Positions 16,771 to 25,656 are shown, numbered from the stretch's first letter. The stretch: 64,000 nt of DNA from Saccharomonospora xinjiangensis XJ-54 (GCF_000258175.1 NZ_JH636049.1:830982-894981); one strand, 5' to 3'. The notes: a model not told the origin generated them from the letters alone. Program-made: numbers and translations.

Positions 16771-17148
16771 GTGCGGGCGCGTGAACCCGATCCTCGCGAC
16801 GGCGTGACGGACGATCGCGAGGAGATCGAACCGGACTATCGGTTCACCCTCGCCAACGAACGCACCTTTCTGGCGTGGATTCGCACGTCGCTCGGGCTTG
16901 TCGCGGGTGGGGTCGCGGTGCATCAACTGGTGCCGGGACTGGCCACCGCCACCGCGCGCACGCTGCTCGCCGCATTGTGCATCGGTCTCGCCACCCTGCT
17001 CGCCGCCCTCGCCTACCCGCGCTGGTGGCGAATCCAGCGCGCCATGCGACGCCGCGAACCGCTTCCCCGCAGCCCGCTGCTACCCGTCGTGTCGGCGGTC
17101 GTGCTCGTGATCACCGTCGTCGCGGCCGTTCTGGTGGTGAAGGGGTGA
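16771..17148 (+). CDS. DUF202/YidH-type membrane protein, first of a pair
   Basis: A 125-residue membrane protein with three predicted transmembrane segments. The cytoplasmic start contains FTLANERTFLAWIRTSLGLVA, the hallmark of the DUF202 family. The start could be GTG 16771 or GTG 16804; both precede the conserved region. The stop overlaps the start of the next gene (GTGA), which is a shorter DUF202 protein, so the pair is co-translated and may form a hetero-oligomer. Function unknown. Confidence 0.85.
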   Translation: MRAREPDPRDGVTDDREEIEPDYRFTLANERTFLAWIRTSLGLVAGGVAVHQLVPGLATATARTLLAALCIGLATLLAALAYPRWWRIQRAMRRREPLPRSPLLPVVSAVVLVITVVAAVLVVKG

Positions 17149-17447
17149 CCGAGGAGCGTGGCCTGCCGTCCGAACGCACCGGGCTCGCGTGGCAGCGCAG
17201 CGCCCTCGGCGCAGGGGCGGTGTCGTTGTTGCTGCTCTACCACACGGCGCACACGGGCTGGAGTGAGCTGACCGCGGCCTCCGCGTGCACCGCCGTCGCC
17301 GCGGTCGTGCTGGCCACGGCAGGCGCGAGGAGGGACCGCGATCTCCGCCGCGCCGTTCCTCCTGCGGCGCCGAAGGCGACGCTGGCCGTCGTCGCGGTGC
17401 TGGTGACGACGGCGGCGGTGCTCGCGTTGGCGGCCTTGCCGTGGTGA
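17145..17447 (+). CDS. DUF202 membrane protein, second of a pair
   Basis: A 100-residue, three-transmembrane protein beginning with GLPSERTGLAWQRSALGAGA, the second recognisable variant of the DUF202 N-terminal motif. The GTG at 17145 overlaps the stop of the preceding DUF202 gene by one frame-shifted base pair (GTGA). Tandem long-plus-short DUF202 pairs recur in actinobacteria. The gene converges with the F420 oxidoreductase at 17502. Confidence 0.85.
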   Translation: MTEERGLPSERTGLAWQRSALGAGAVSLLLLYHTAHTGWSELTAASACTAVAAVVLATAGARRDRDLRRAVPPAAPKATLAVVAVLVTTAAVLALAALPW

Positions 17448-17501
17448 GGGCACCGTCAACGACGGTCGGCCAAGGGTGATCCCGTTCCCGCCTGCGGGGG
17501 C

Positions 17502-18485
17502 TCAGTGCGCGGACGTCTCGCGCAGCGCTGGTAACAACTCCCGCTCGGCCGCGTCGAGGAAAGATTCCTGATGCTCGCCACCGATCTGGACGAGCGCGAG
17601 ATCGGTGAAACCGGCGTCGAAGAACGGTTTGGCCGCGTCCACGACCCGCTCGACATCCGCCCCGCACGGGATCGAGGCGGCGACATCACCGAGGGTCACG
17701 AATTGCGTGGCCGCGGCGAACGCCTGCGTTCCCGGGAGTTCGGCATTGACCTTCCATCCTCCGGCGAACCACCGGAACTGGTCGTGCGCACGCGCCACGG
17801 CGGCGTCGGCGTCGGTGTCCCAGCACAGCGGCAGCTGGGCGATCTTGCGGGAGTCGTCGGCGTTCGCCGACACGCGCACCTCGTCCCAGAACGAGCACAG
17901 CCGGGGTTCTGGTTGCACGGCGATCATCGCGTCGGCCAGCGGAGCGAATCGCCGTATCGACTGGTCACCCGAGACCGCCGCGCCGATCGGCGGGCGCAGG
18001 TCAGGCAGGTCCCACAGCTTCGCCGAATCGACGCGATAGTGCTCACCGGAGAAGTTCGTGTAGCCCCCGTCGAACAGGTCGTTGATGATGCGGATCGCCT
18101 CGGCCAGCATGTCGTGGCGCACGTTCACCGGGGGCCAGCCCCGCCCCACCACGTGCTCGTTGAGATTCTCCCCCGCCCCGAGGCCGAGCAGGAACCGTCC
18201 CTCGGACAGCAACTGGACGGTGGCGGCCTTCTGCGCGACCACAGCGGGGTGGTAGCGCATGATGGGACAGGTCACGTAGGTCATCAACTCCACGCGCTCG
18301 GTCGCCTGCGCCACCGCGCCGAGCACGCTCCAGGCGTACGGGGCGTGCCCCTGCGAATCGAGCCACGGCGAGTAGTGGTCGCTCATCACCGCGAAGTCGA
18401 AGCCGGCCAGCTCGGCGCGGACGGCATGCTCGACAAGAGCGCGCGGACCTGCCTGTTCGGTCAGCAATGTATACCCCAGCCGCAC
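17502..18485 (-). CDS. F420-dependent LLM-class oxidoreductase (TIGR03557 type)
   Basis: A 327-residue TIM-barrel luciferase-like oxidoreductase resembling F420-dependent glucose-6-phosphate dehydrogenases (TIGR03557 group). Typical motifs are FAVMSDHYSPWLDSQGHAP, MTYVTCPIMRYHPAVVAQKA and RFLLGLGAGENLNEHVVG. Cofactor F420 is inferred from the family. GTG 18485 (VRLGYTLLTEQ) is chosen because GGAGA is five to six bases upstream; the 12 upstream codons are not family-like. The physiological substrate is unknown; true Fgd1 identity is not claimed. Confidence 0.92.
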   Translation of the reverse strand: MRLGYTLLTEQAGPRALVEHAVRAELAGFDFAVMSDHYSPWLDSQGHAPYAWSVLGAVAQATERVELMTYVTCPIMRYHPAVVAQKAATVQLLSEGRFLLGLGAGENLNEHVVGRGWPPVNVRHDMLAEAIRIINDLFDGGYTNFSGEHYRVDSAKLWDLPDLRPPIGAAVSGDQSIRRFAPLADAMIAVQPEPRLCSFWDEVRVSANADDSRKIAQLPLCWDTDADAAVARAHDQFRWFAGGWKVNAELPGTQAFAAATQFVTLGDVAASIPCGADVERVVDAAKPFFDAGFTDLALVQIGGEHQESFLDAAERELLPALRETSAH

Positions 18486-18536
18486 CCGGCTCTCCTTCCC
18501 GACAGCGACGACGATCGGCACGGAAGACGGGGAGAG

Positions 18537-18833
18537 TCAGGCCGTCGGCTGGAGCTTCTTCCTGCGCGCGATCGCCTCTCGGCGTTCGGTCTCGTCGAGT
18601 CCCCCCCAGACGCCGAAGGGTTCCTGCACCGTCAAGGCGTGGTGCCTGCACTGCACGATCACCGGGCAGGTACGGCAGATCTCCTTCGCCCTCGCGACGC
18701 GGTCGGCGCGCGCGAAACCGCGTTCTCCGTCAGGATGAAAGAACACGGAGCTGTCGAGATTCCGGCAATTGCCGTGTCGCTGCCACTCCCAGACCTCGGC
18801 GACAGGGGTGGGCAGGCGAGACGTGTCGGCCAT
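18537..18833 (-). CDS. WhiB-family iron-sulfur regulator, WhiB3/WhiD-like
   Basis: A 98-residue WhiB-like protein that should carry a [4Fe-4S] cluster and act with the primary sigma factor. Four cysteines are in the canonical spacing (NCRNLD; CRTCPVIVQC), followed by the GVWGG turn and a basic C terminus (REAIARRKKLQ). The stretch SSVFFHPDGERG matches WhiB3/WhiD rather than WhiB1, 2 or 7, as I recall them. WhiB3 senses redox state and controls polyketide lipids in mycobacteria; WhiD controls spore maturation in Streptomyces. Start ATG 18833 is preferred; an ATG four codons upstream is possible. Confidence 0.93.
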   Translation of the reverse strand: MADTSRLPTPVAEVWEWQRHGNCRNLDSSVFFHPDGERGFARADRVARAKEICRTCPVIVQCRHHALTVQEPFGVWGGLDETERREAIARRKKLQPTA

Positions 18834-19031
18834 CGGTGGTGTCACCTCCGTGCTCGTGGAACCGCGTCAGTGCTGTCGGTGCCGTCAGTGCTGCTGTGCT
18901 GGCGCCGGCCTTGACAGTCCCCAGCGGTCTCCGTGGTTCCCGTGATCTCGGTTGTCTCTGCTGGCTCGGTTTTCTCTGCGGTCTCTGCGGTCTCGGGGGG
19001 CCGTTTACCCCGGTTGCGAGAACCTCACACC

Positions 19032-19214
19032 TCAGGTACTCGGACGAAAGTCGTCGTCCTCGTCGTACGGCACGGGCGCGGCCTGCTCTGCCACGTCTGC
19101 GGGATTCGCCTCCATCGGCACCCGCGTCTCCACGGGGAGATCGGCTGTCTCGACGGCGGGGAGCTGCTGCTCGGTGACGTCAGCCTCGGGCGCGAGGTCG
19201 TGGTTCTCCGTCAT
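19032..19214 (-). CDS. Small acidic hypothetical protein
   Basis: A 60-residue reading frame with roughly a quarter Asp/Glu, no lysine and only two arginines, ending DEDDDFRPST. No domain is recognised and no strong ribosome binding site is seen ahead of ATG 19214. Strong codon bias and the coherent acidic composition argue for a real gene. The 200 bases between it and whiB carry low-complexity TCTCTGCGG-type repeats but no other gene. Confidence 0.5.
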   Translation of the reverse strand: MTENHDLAPEADVTEQQLPAVETADLPVETRVPMEANPADVAEQAAPVPYDEDDDFRPST

Positions 19215-19365
19215 GATCGAGCAGGTACCCCGGGCCCGGCTCTTTCAATCGGCCGTCCGTCGCAGCGCCGCACGTCCGATGAGCTTGACTCTGGTCACCT
19301 GTGCCGTGGAGTGCCGCTCCGGCGTGTTACGCATAGAACACGCCCCGAGACTACGGAGGGACACC

Positions 19366-20553
19366 ATGGCCGAGCGCGAGTACGACCTCGTTCTCTTCGG
19401 GGGAACGGGATTCACCGGCGGCTTGACTGCGGAGTACCTTGCGGCCCACGCCACTCTCGGGTGCCGCTGGGCTCTCGCCGGACGCGACCCGGCCAAGCTC
19501 GAACGGCTGCGACAGCGCCTCGCGCGCATCAACCCCGACCTGGAGGACCTCCCGCTGATCGAGGCCGACGTGACCGACAGCGGATCACTGCGGCGGCTGG
19601 TCGAGTCCACCCGCGTGGTGATCACCACGGTCGGCCCCTACCTGCACTACGGCGAGCCGCTCGTGGCGGCCTGCGCCGCAGGCGGCACCGACTACGTGGA
19701 TCTCACGGGCGAGCCGGAGTTCGTGGACCGCATGTACCTGGCCCACCACGAGACCGCGCGCAGGACAGGGGCGCGGATCGTGCACGCCTGCGGCTTCGAC
19801 TCCGTGCCCTACGACCTCGGCGTCTACTTCACCGTGCAGCATCTGCCGAAGGGTGTCCCGCTGACCGTGGAGGGCCAGGTACGGGCGCATGCGGAGTTCT
19901 CGGGAGGCACCTATGCCTCGCTGCTCACCGCACTCTCAAGGCCCACGCGGATGGCGCGCGCGGCGCGGCGGCGCCGCGAGGTCGAGCCACGGCCGGAGAA
20001 CCGCCGCGTCCACCTGCCGAACGGGCCGCTGTACCGCGACAGGGAGACCGGCCGCTGGCAGGTGCCGCTGCCGACCATCGACCCGCGGATCGTCGGTTTC
20101 TCGGCCGCCGCACTCGACCGCTACGGCCCCGACTTCACCTACCGCCACTACGCGTCCGTCAAGCGGCTTCCGACGATCGCCGCCGCAGCGCTCGGGCTGG
20201 TGCTGCTCGGCGTCCTCGCCCAGATCCCGCCCGCGCGCAGAGCGCTCGGCACCCTCCGCAAGCCCGGAGAAGGCCCCAGCGCCCAGCGCCGCCTTCGGTC
20301 GTGGTTCACCGTGCGGTTCGTCGGTGAGGGCGGCGGCGAGCGCGTCGTCACCGAGTTCGCAGGCGGCGACCCCGGATACGACGAAACGGCGAAGATGCTC
20401 GCGGAGTCGGCCTTGTGCCTTGCCTTCGACCAGCTCCCGGCCACGTCGGGCCAGGTCACCACGGCAGCGGCGATGGGAGACGCACTGCTCAACCGGCTCG
20501 CCAGTGCGGGCATGACGATCCGGGTCGTCCGGCGCTGCCGTCCCGATCGCTGA
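19366..20553 (+). CDS. Saccharopine dehydrogenase-like / trans-acting enoyl reductase family protein
   Basis: A 395-residue protein with an N-terminal Rossmann motif LFGGTGFTGGLTAEYLA and ALAGRDPAKLERL, matching the saccharopine-dehydrogenase-like family that includes the mycobacterial trans-acting enoyl reductase Rv2953. DYVDLTGEPEFVDRMY and HACGFDSVPYDLGVY are characteristic. A hydrophobic segment (about residues 268-285) suggests membrane association. ATG 19366 is preceded by GGAGGG. No polyketide synthase is nearby, so the Rv2953-like reaction is not implied; the substrate is unknown. Confidence 0.88.
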   Translation: MAEREYDLVLFGGTGFTGGLTAEYLAAHATLGCRWALAGRDPAKLERLRQRLARINPDLEDLPLIEADVTDSGSLRRLVESTRVVITTVGPYLHYGEPLVAACAAGGTDYVDLTGEPEFVDRMYLAHHETARRTGARIVHACGFDSVPYDLGVYFTVQHLPKGVPLTVEGQVRAHAEFSGGTYASLLTALSRPTRMARAARRRREVEPRPENRRVHLPNGPLYRDRETGRWQVPLPTIDPRIVGFSAAALDRYGPDFTYRHYASVKRLPTIAAAALGLVLLGVLAQIPPARRALGTLRKPGEGPSAQRRLRSWFTVRFVGEGGGERVVTEFAGGDPGYDETAKMLAESALCLAFDQLPATSGQVTTAAAMGDALLNRLASAGMTIRVVRRCRPDR

Positions 20554-20563
20554 CGCGCAGGCG

Positions 20564-21760
20564 CTACACCACGAGACGGCGGACCACGGCGTCGGCGAGC
20601 AGCCTGCCCCGGTCGGTGAGCACGGCCCTGCCCTTCGCAGCGGCAGCGCGATCGAGCAGACCGTCGGACACGGCCCGTTCCGCCTGCCGCAGACCGTCGC
20701 CGTCGAGCGCGTCCAGCGGAAGTCCCTCGGCGAGGCGCAGTTCGAGCATCACCCGCTCCAGCTTCCGGTCGTCGCCGGTCAGGCGTTCCTGTCCCGCCAC
20801 GGGGAGGTGACCCTGCGCGAGCACGGACGAGTACCTCGCCGGGTGCTTGGCGTTCCACCATCGCACTCCGCCGACGTGGCTGTGCGCGCCGGGACCGGCT
20901 CCCCACCAGTCACCGCCGAGCCAGTAGCCGAGGTTGTGGCGGCACTGCGCCGCCTCGGACGCCGCCCAGTTGGACACCTCGTACCAGCGCAGTCCCGCGG
21001 CCGAGAGCATCGAGTCGATCAGTTCGTAATCCTCGGCGAGCACATCGTCGTCGGGTGGGGGCAGCTCTCCCCTGCGCACGCGGCGAGCCAGCGCCGTGCC
21101 TTCCTCGACGATCAGCGCGTACGCCGACACATGATCCACACCGGCGTCGAGCACCGCCTCGACGGACGCCCGCAGATCGGAGGTGCGCTCGCCGGGCGTT
21201 CCGTAGATGAGGTCGAGGTTCACATGCTCGAACCCCGCGTCGCGCGCCTCGGCGACGGCACGGGTCGGCCGCCCCGGCGTGTGCACGCGGTCGAGCACCG
21301 TCAGCACGTGCCGGGCCGTGGACTGCATGCCCAGCGAGACGCGCGTATACCCGGCCTCACGCAGCCCGGCGAAGAACTCCGGCGACGTGGATTCGGGGTT
21401 CGACTCGGTGGTCACCTCGGCTCCCGGTGCGAGCCCGAACGACGATCGCACGGCGTCCAGCACGTGCCCGAGGCCGCCCGCGCCGAGCAGTGACGGGGTG
21501 CCGCCGCCGACGAACACCGTGTCGGCGGGCGGGGCCGCGCCGAGCAGCTTCGCGGCGAGGTCGAGTTCCCTGCGGAGACCGTCGAGCCAGGACTCGGGTG
21601 AGGCGGCCGATCCCAGTTCGCCCGCCGTGTAGGTGTTGAAGTCGCAGTACCCGCAGCGGGTCGCGCAGAACGGAACGTGCACGTACACGCCGAACGGGCG
21701 GCTGCCCACTCCCCTCAGCGCGTCGGGAGGAAGGACGAACGGAACCGGCGACTCATCCAC
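20564..21760 (-). CDS. hemW: HemW, radical SAM haem chaperone
   Basis: A 398-residue radical SAM protein of the HemN/HemW family. The cluster motif CATRCGYCDF (CxxxCxxC) is near residue 30. GGGTPSLL, TTESNPESTS and DLIYGTPGE follow in the usual order. The CRHNLGYWLGG stretch contains the HNxxYW motif of haem-chaperone HemW proteins, so coproporphyrinogen oxidase activity is unlikely. GTG 21760 (VDESPVPFVLPP) gives a family-typical length; the longer open frame overlaps the ATPase gene. It ends 10 bases from the convergent reductase gene. Confidence 0.92.
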   Translation of the reverse strand: MDESPVPFVLPPDALRGVGSRPFGVYVHVPFCATRCGYCDFNTYTAGELGSAASPESWLDGLRRELDLAAKLLGAAPPADTVFVGGGTPSLLGAGGLGHVLDAVRSSFGLAPGAEVTTESNPESTSPEFFAGLREAGYTRVSLGMQSTARHVLTVLDRVHTPGRPTRAVAEARDAGFEHVNLDLIYGTPGERTSDLRASVEAVLDAGVDHVSAYALIVEEGTALARRVRRGELPPPDDDVLAEDYELIDSMLSAAGLRWYEVSNWAASEAAQCRHNLGYWLGGDWWGAGPGAHSHVGGVRWWNAKHPARYSSVLAQGHLPVAGQERLTGDDRKLERVMLELRLAEGLPLDALDGDGLRQAERAVSDGLLDRAAAAKGRAVLTDRGRLLADAVVRRLVV

Positions 21761-21785
21761 ACCGCCCAGTGTCGCACCCGGTGGG

Positions 21786-22718
21786 TCACCCCAGGTCGGC
21801 GGCGTCGAGCAGGTCCGCGAGCGCGGCGAGTTCGCCGACACCGGTCAGGGCACCGGCGAGCAGTGGCAGCCGCACCACGGTCTCGCCGGGGAAGTGCCGC
21901 TCCAACTCCCGCAGCACCTCGGTCTGTTGCTCGATCCTTCGGCCGAGCAGGCCGGGGTCGTCGGGCGGAAGCACCCGGTTGACGAGCACGGCGCCGAGCC
22001 GCAGCCCCGCGTCGCCGAGCGACTCGGCAGCCCTGATCGTCTCGGCCAGCGGGAGGCGTTCGGGAACGACCACGAGATGCACCAGCGCGTCGGTGGTGAG
22101 CCGTGTGCGCATCCACTCCATCCTGTCGCGCCGGGCATGCAACCGCCGCAACAGCGGGTCGGGCTCTTGCTCGGCCGTGTCGCCGATCATGCCGGCGACG
22201 AGGCGTTCCGTTCCGGCGGCCCTGGCTCGCTGCCTGGCGAGGCCCTCGATCCACGGAGTCAGCAATGCGGGCAGCGTCAGCAAGCGCACCATGTGCCCCG
22301 TCGGGGCACTGTCCACGACGAGGGTGTCCCACCGATGTCCCACCTGTCCCACCAGGTCGGTCAGCCGGTCCAGCAGGGCGGATTCCACCGTGCCCGGACT
22401 TTCGGCGGCACGGGCGAGGTGCCGCTCCACGGCAGGCAGCACGTCGGCGGGCACCGCGTGCCGCGCGTCCTCCGCCACCTGCTCGACCCTCCGCCGCGCC
22501 TGTGCCTCCCCCGAGATCTCCGCGGCCCACAGGCCGGGCCACACCTCGACAGGGTCGTCGCCCAGCGTGCGGCCGAGCACGTCGCCGAGCGAGTGCGCCG
22601 GGTCGGTGGATACCACGAGAGTGCGCTCGCGCCGCCGGGCGCGGGACAGTGCGAACGCGGCGGACAGCGTGGTCTTGCCGACACCTCCCTTACCGCCGAT
22701 GAACCTGATCAACAGCAC
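21786..22718 (-). CDS. ArsA/Get3-like P-loop ATPase
   Basis: A 310-residue SIMIBI-class ATPase. The deviant Walker A GGKGGVGKTTLSAAF is at residues 8-22; VVSTDPAHSLGDVLG (switch I) and VVDSAPTGHMVRLLTLP (switch II) closely match ArsA and the eukaryotic tail-anchored protein targeting factor Get3. There is no cysteine, so neither the arsenite site of ArsA nor the zinc CxxC of Get3 is present. The GTG start overlaps the final ten bases of the CC-ending small gene, which in turn overlaps cstA, giving a tightly coupled trio. Role inferred to relate to CstA or the small protein rather than arsenic. Confidence 0.9.
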   Translation of the reverse strand: MLLIRFIGGKGGVGKTTLSAAFALSRARRRERTLVVSTDPAHSLGDVLGRTLGDDPVEVWPGLWAAEISGEAQARRRVEQVAEDARHAVPADVLPAVERHLARAAESPGTVESALLDRLTDLVGQVGHRWDTLVVDSAPTGHMVRLLTLPALLTPWIEGLARQRARAAGTERLVAGMIGDTAEQEPDPLLRRLHARRDRMEWMRTRLTTDALVHLVVVPERLPLAETIRAAESLGDAGLRLGAVLVNRVLPPDDPGLLGRRIEQQTEVLRELERHFPGETVVRLPLLAGALTGVGELAALADLLDAADLG

Positions 22719-22981
22719 ACTCCAGGGTCACCGAATCGCTCGGCGCCCATGCGCTGGTGCCAGGCGTGGACATCGGCGACGAGATACGGGAGCAGATCCA
22801 GCGTCTCGTAGGCGACGGGGTTGTCAACGCCGAGCGATTCCAGCGACACCAGCGCACGGAGGACGTCCTGCTCCCGGCGAGCCTCACGCCGCAGCCCCCG
22901 CCGCCACCGGGCGACGAACACCGCGTCGTGCGCGCGTTCGAGACGCCGCCACCCGGAGCCGATCCTTTCGAGAACACTCAC
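22709..22981 (-). CDS. Small protein ending in Cys-Cys (cory-CC-star type)
   Basis: A 90-residue basic, helical protein ending GDPGVCC and the stop codon. The arrangement (small protein with a terminal Cys-Cys, next to cstA and an ArsA-related ATPase) corresponds to what NCBI names the cory-CC-star protein, as I remember it; no function is known. Internal words are ARWRRGLRREARREQDVLRA and PVAYETLDLLPYLVADVHAW. GTG 22981 overlaps the cstA stop (GTGA), and its last codons (GTG TGC TGT TGA) contain the GTG start of the ATPase gene. No signal peptide or membrane segment is visible. Confidence 0.85.
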   Translation of the reverse strand: MSVLERIGSGWRRLERAHDAVFVARWRRGLRREARREQDVLRALVSLESLGVDNPVAYETLDLLPYLVADVHAWHQRMGAERFGDPGVCC

Positions 22982-24702
22982 CGCTCGGGCTCCGGCTCCG
23001 GCTGCGGCTCGGTCGCGGCCTCACGCGAGCGCCACGAGGAGCGCAGCGCCAGCGCGGCCTCGACGATGAGCCACAGCGCGAGCACGAAGATGATCGCGTC
23101 GAGCGGCGCGAGCACCCACTGCTCCTCCTCGACGAACGTGACGAGGTTCTCCAGCAGCGCCCAGCACGTCATCACGAGCAGGAACACCAGCGGGACGAGC
23201 ACCGCGATCGGGTTACGGCGGCTCTTCGTCACCCACACGGCGATCACAGCGAGGGCGAGCCCCGCGGTGAGCTGGTTGGTGGTGCCGAACAGCTGCCACA
23301 GCACGCCGAACGTGTAACCCTTCTCGCCGCCACCCGGCAGCAACGCCATGACGAGCGGAACCACCACCGCGATGATCGTCGCTGCTGTGGCGTTGCGCGC
23401 CAGGCGCTTCGCCCCGGAGATCTCGGCGATCTCCTGGACGATGTAGCGCTGGAGACGAACCCCGGTGTCCATGGTCGTCGCGGCGAAGCTGATCACCACG
23501 ATGGCGGCGAAGACGACCGCGATCGAGGCGGGAACACCGAGATTGCCCGCGAAACTCGCGACTCCGTTGACGAAGTTCGACGTCGCCCCGCCGGACGCCG
23601 TCGCGAAGTCGGCGTAGAGGGCGTCCCAGTCCGCCGTCGTCGCGACGACCCCGGCCGTGCAGGCGAGCAGGGAGGCGACGGCGAGCGAGCCCTCACCGAC
23701 CGCACCGACGTAGCCGACGTACCGGCCGTCGGTCTCCTTGTCGAGCTGCTTCGACGTGGTTCCCGACGCCACAAGGCTGTGGAAACCCGAGATCGCGCCG
23801 CACGCGATCGTGATGAACAGCAGCGGGAACCAGCTCGGCGAGTCATCGGGCGTGTCGTTGACCAGCGGCGCCTTGAGGGTGTCCATCCCGACGACGATGC
23901 CGAGCCCGATGACACCCAGCGCGATGAACAACTGGTGCGAGTTGATGTAGTCGCGGGGCTGCAACAGCACCCACACCGGCAGCCGCGACGCCACGAAGGT
24001 GTACACGAACAGCAGGATCACCCAGATATTGCGCTCGGTGAGAAAACCTTCCTGCGCGGCGATTCCTTCGAGCGAGATCGGCAGCACCTGGCCGAGAGCG
24101 ATCGACACATACAGGAGCACCACACCCACGATCGAGGGAAGCAGCGCCGCGCTGCGCGTGCGGTAGACATACTGCCCGATCCCGATGGCGAGGGGAATCT
24201 GGAGCAGCATCGGCAGCACGGCCTCGGGATTGGCGACGAACAGGTTCGCGATCACCACCGCGAACACGGCGTTGACCAGGGTCAGCAGGAAGAAGATGAT
24301 CACCAGGAAGAGCGCTCGTGCCCGCTTGTTGACCACTTCCTTGGCCAGGGTGCCGATGCTCTTGGCCCTGTGCCGCACGGACACGGCCAGCGAACCGAAG
24401 TCATGGACCCCCGCCGCGAAGATCGTTCCCACGATGATCCACGCGAGAGCGGGACCCCAGCCCCAGTACACCCCGATGGCCGGTCCCACGATCGGCGCTG
24501 CTCCCGCCACCGACGTGAAGTGGTGTCCGAAGAGGACGTGCTTGTTCGTCGGCATGAAATCGATGTCGTCCCGCATGCTGTGCGCGGGCGTCACGAAAGC
24601 GGGGTCGAGGGCGAACACCTTCGTCGCCAGATACGCCGAGTAGTAGCGGTACCCGAGATAGAACAACACGGCCACCGACAGGGCCACGACCACAGCAGGC
24701 AT
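22978..24702 (-). CDS. cstA: Carbon starvation protein A (CstA), peptide/pyruvate transporter
   Basis: A 574-residue polytopic membrane protein with about 16 hydrophobic segments. Family motifs include TPAHSMRDDIDFMPTNKHVL, FGHHFTSVAGAAPIVGP, the CGAISGFHSLVASGTTSKQL stretch and QLFGTTNQLTAGLAL. CstA proteins import peptides or pyruvate when carbon is scarce. ATG 24702 (MPAVVVALSVAV) is preceded by GGGAAG; a further 16 upstream codons would put a charged extension before the first membrane helix. The C-terminal tail is Glu/Pro-rich. Downstream genes (CC protein, ATPase) overlap it. Confidence 0.95.
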   Translation of the reverse strand: MPAVVVALSVAVLFYLGYRYYSAYLATKVFALDPAFVTPAHSMRDDIDFMPTNKHVLFGHHFTSVAGAAPIVGPAIGVYWGWGPALAWIIVGTIFAAGVHDFGSLAVSVRHRAKSIGTLAKEVVNKRARALFLVIIFFLLTLVNAVFAVVIANLFVANPEAVLPMLLQIPLAIGIGQYVYRTRSAALLPSIVGVVLLYVSIALGQVLPISLEGIAAQEGFLTERNIWVILLFVYTFVASRLPVWVLLQPRDYINSHQLFIALGVIGLGIVVGMDTLKAPLVNDTPDDSPSWFPLLFITIACGAISGFHSLVASGTTSKQLDKETDGRYVGYVGAVGEGSLAVASLLACTAGVVATTADWDALYADFATASGGATSNFVNGVASFAGNLGVPASIAVVFAAIVVISFAATTMDTGVRLQRYIVQEIAEISGAKRLARNATAATIIAVVVPLVMALLPGGGEKGYTFGVLWQLFGTTNQLTAGLALAVIAVWVTKSRRNPIAVLVPLVFLLVMTCWALLENLVTFVEEEQWVLAPLDAIIFVLALWLIVEAALALRSSWRSREAATEPQPEPEPER

Positions 24703-24788
24703 ACGCTCACTTCCCGAGTTTCCGTCGTCCTCGATGTGACGAGGTGGCAACGTAACAGGCCAATGACGATCTGGTAAGGGCTGAGCCG

Positions 24789-25592
24789 ATGACCGAGTTT
24801 GTTCCGTTATGGCGCCGCGCGATCGCGGCCGAGGTGTGCTGGATCGACCACGAAGGACACCCGTGCGCGCTCGCGGCGACCCCGGTCCTCGATCAGGGCG
24901 CCCCCGCCGTCGCGCTCCCCTACTCGCGGGCCTGCCAGATCGCGGGGCTTCGCAGCGCGACCAGCGTGGCCTTCGCCGTCACGGATTCCCGATCGCTGCG
25001 CGGTGCCCGGCAGGGGCTCGTGAGCGTGGGGGTTCCCGAGATCATCGACGACCTCGACGGCGACCACTTCGCGGTGGAGCTGCTCAAACAGGAGCTGGTC
25101 AAGTACCCGCCGTCCAGGACACTGGCCGACAGCCCCCTGTTATGCAGGGAGAACTGGTGGTGGCTGCCCCGGATCATCGTACGGCTGACGCGGCGGGAAC
25201 AGCCGGAGAGCACGGCACCACGGACCAATCCGGAACGGCACGCCCTCCTCGTCCGGCCCGAAGGCATCCGGCCGCGCGTCTCCGTCGTCGAGCTCACCGG
25301 GAACGACGGTGCGGACGGGGACGCCGTCCGGCTCGGCAACCTCGCCCTGCCGGATTCCGCCCCCGGCACGGCCCTGCTCTTCGGGCACGACTACTCCATG
25401 CCGGACCTGGAACGCTGGGAGAGCTGGTCGATGCTGGGCACCCTCGACGGTGACCTGCTCGGCGTCGAACGACGAACGGGCGAACCCGGTGCCCTCGCGC
25501 GGCCGTTGCGGCTTCTCGATCGGCTCCGGCGGCAACGAGCGCTGCAACGCGAGTGCGTGCGCGGCATCCGGGAGCACGAGAACCACTGGTAG
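24789..25592 (+). CDS. Hypothetical protein, possibly a split-barrel flavin-type fold
   Basis: A 267-residue soluble protein with no recognised motif that I can name. The N-terminal 100 residues (VCWIDHEGHPCALAATPV; PYSRACQIAGLRSATSVAFA) have the alternating pattern of a pyridoxamine-phosphate-oxidase-like split barrel, then a linker with RENWWWLPRIIVRL, then a C-terminal half with LLFGHDYSMPDLERWESWSM. Codon use matches the neighbours. It is divergent from cstA across 86 bases, so the two may share control. Flavin binding is speculation. Confidence 0.7.
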   Translation: MTEFVPLWRRAIAAEVCWIDHEGHPCALAATPVLDQGAPAVALPYSRACQIAGLRSATSVAFAVTDSRSLRGARQGLVSVGVPEIIDDLDGDHFAVELLKQELVKYPPSRTLADSPLLCRENWWWLPRIIVRLTRREQPESTAPRTNPERHALLVRPEGIRPRVSVVELTGNDGADGDAVRLGNLALPDSAPGTALLFGHDYSMPDLERWESWSMLGTLDGDLLGVERRTGEPGALARPLRLLDRLRRQRALQRECVRGIREHENHW

Positions 25593-25656
25593 GGGGCCGG
25601 TTCCCACGATGCGAACCGTCCTGGACCACATCCGAACCACGTGCGACGGTGAGCCC

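Noticed and set aside
21786..22718. Annotation as an arsenite efflux ATPase
   Set aside because: No cysteines for arsenite binding and no arsB/arsR genes nearby.
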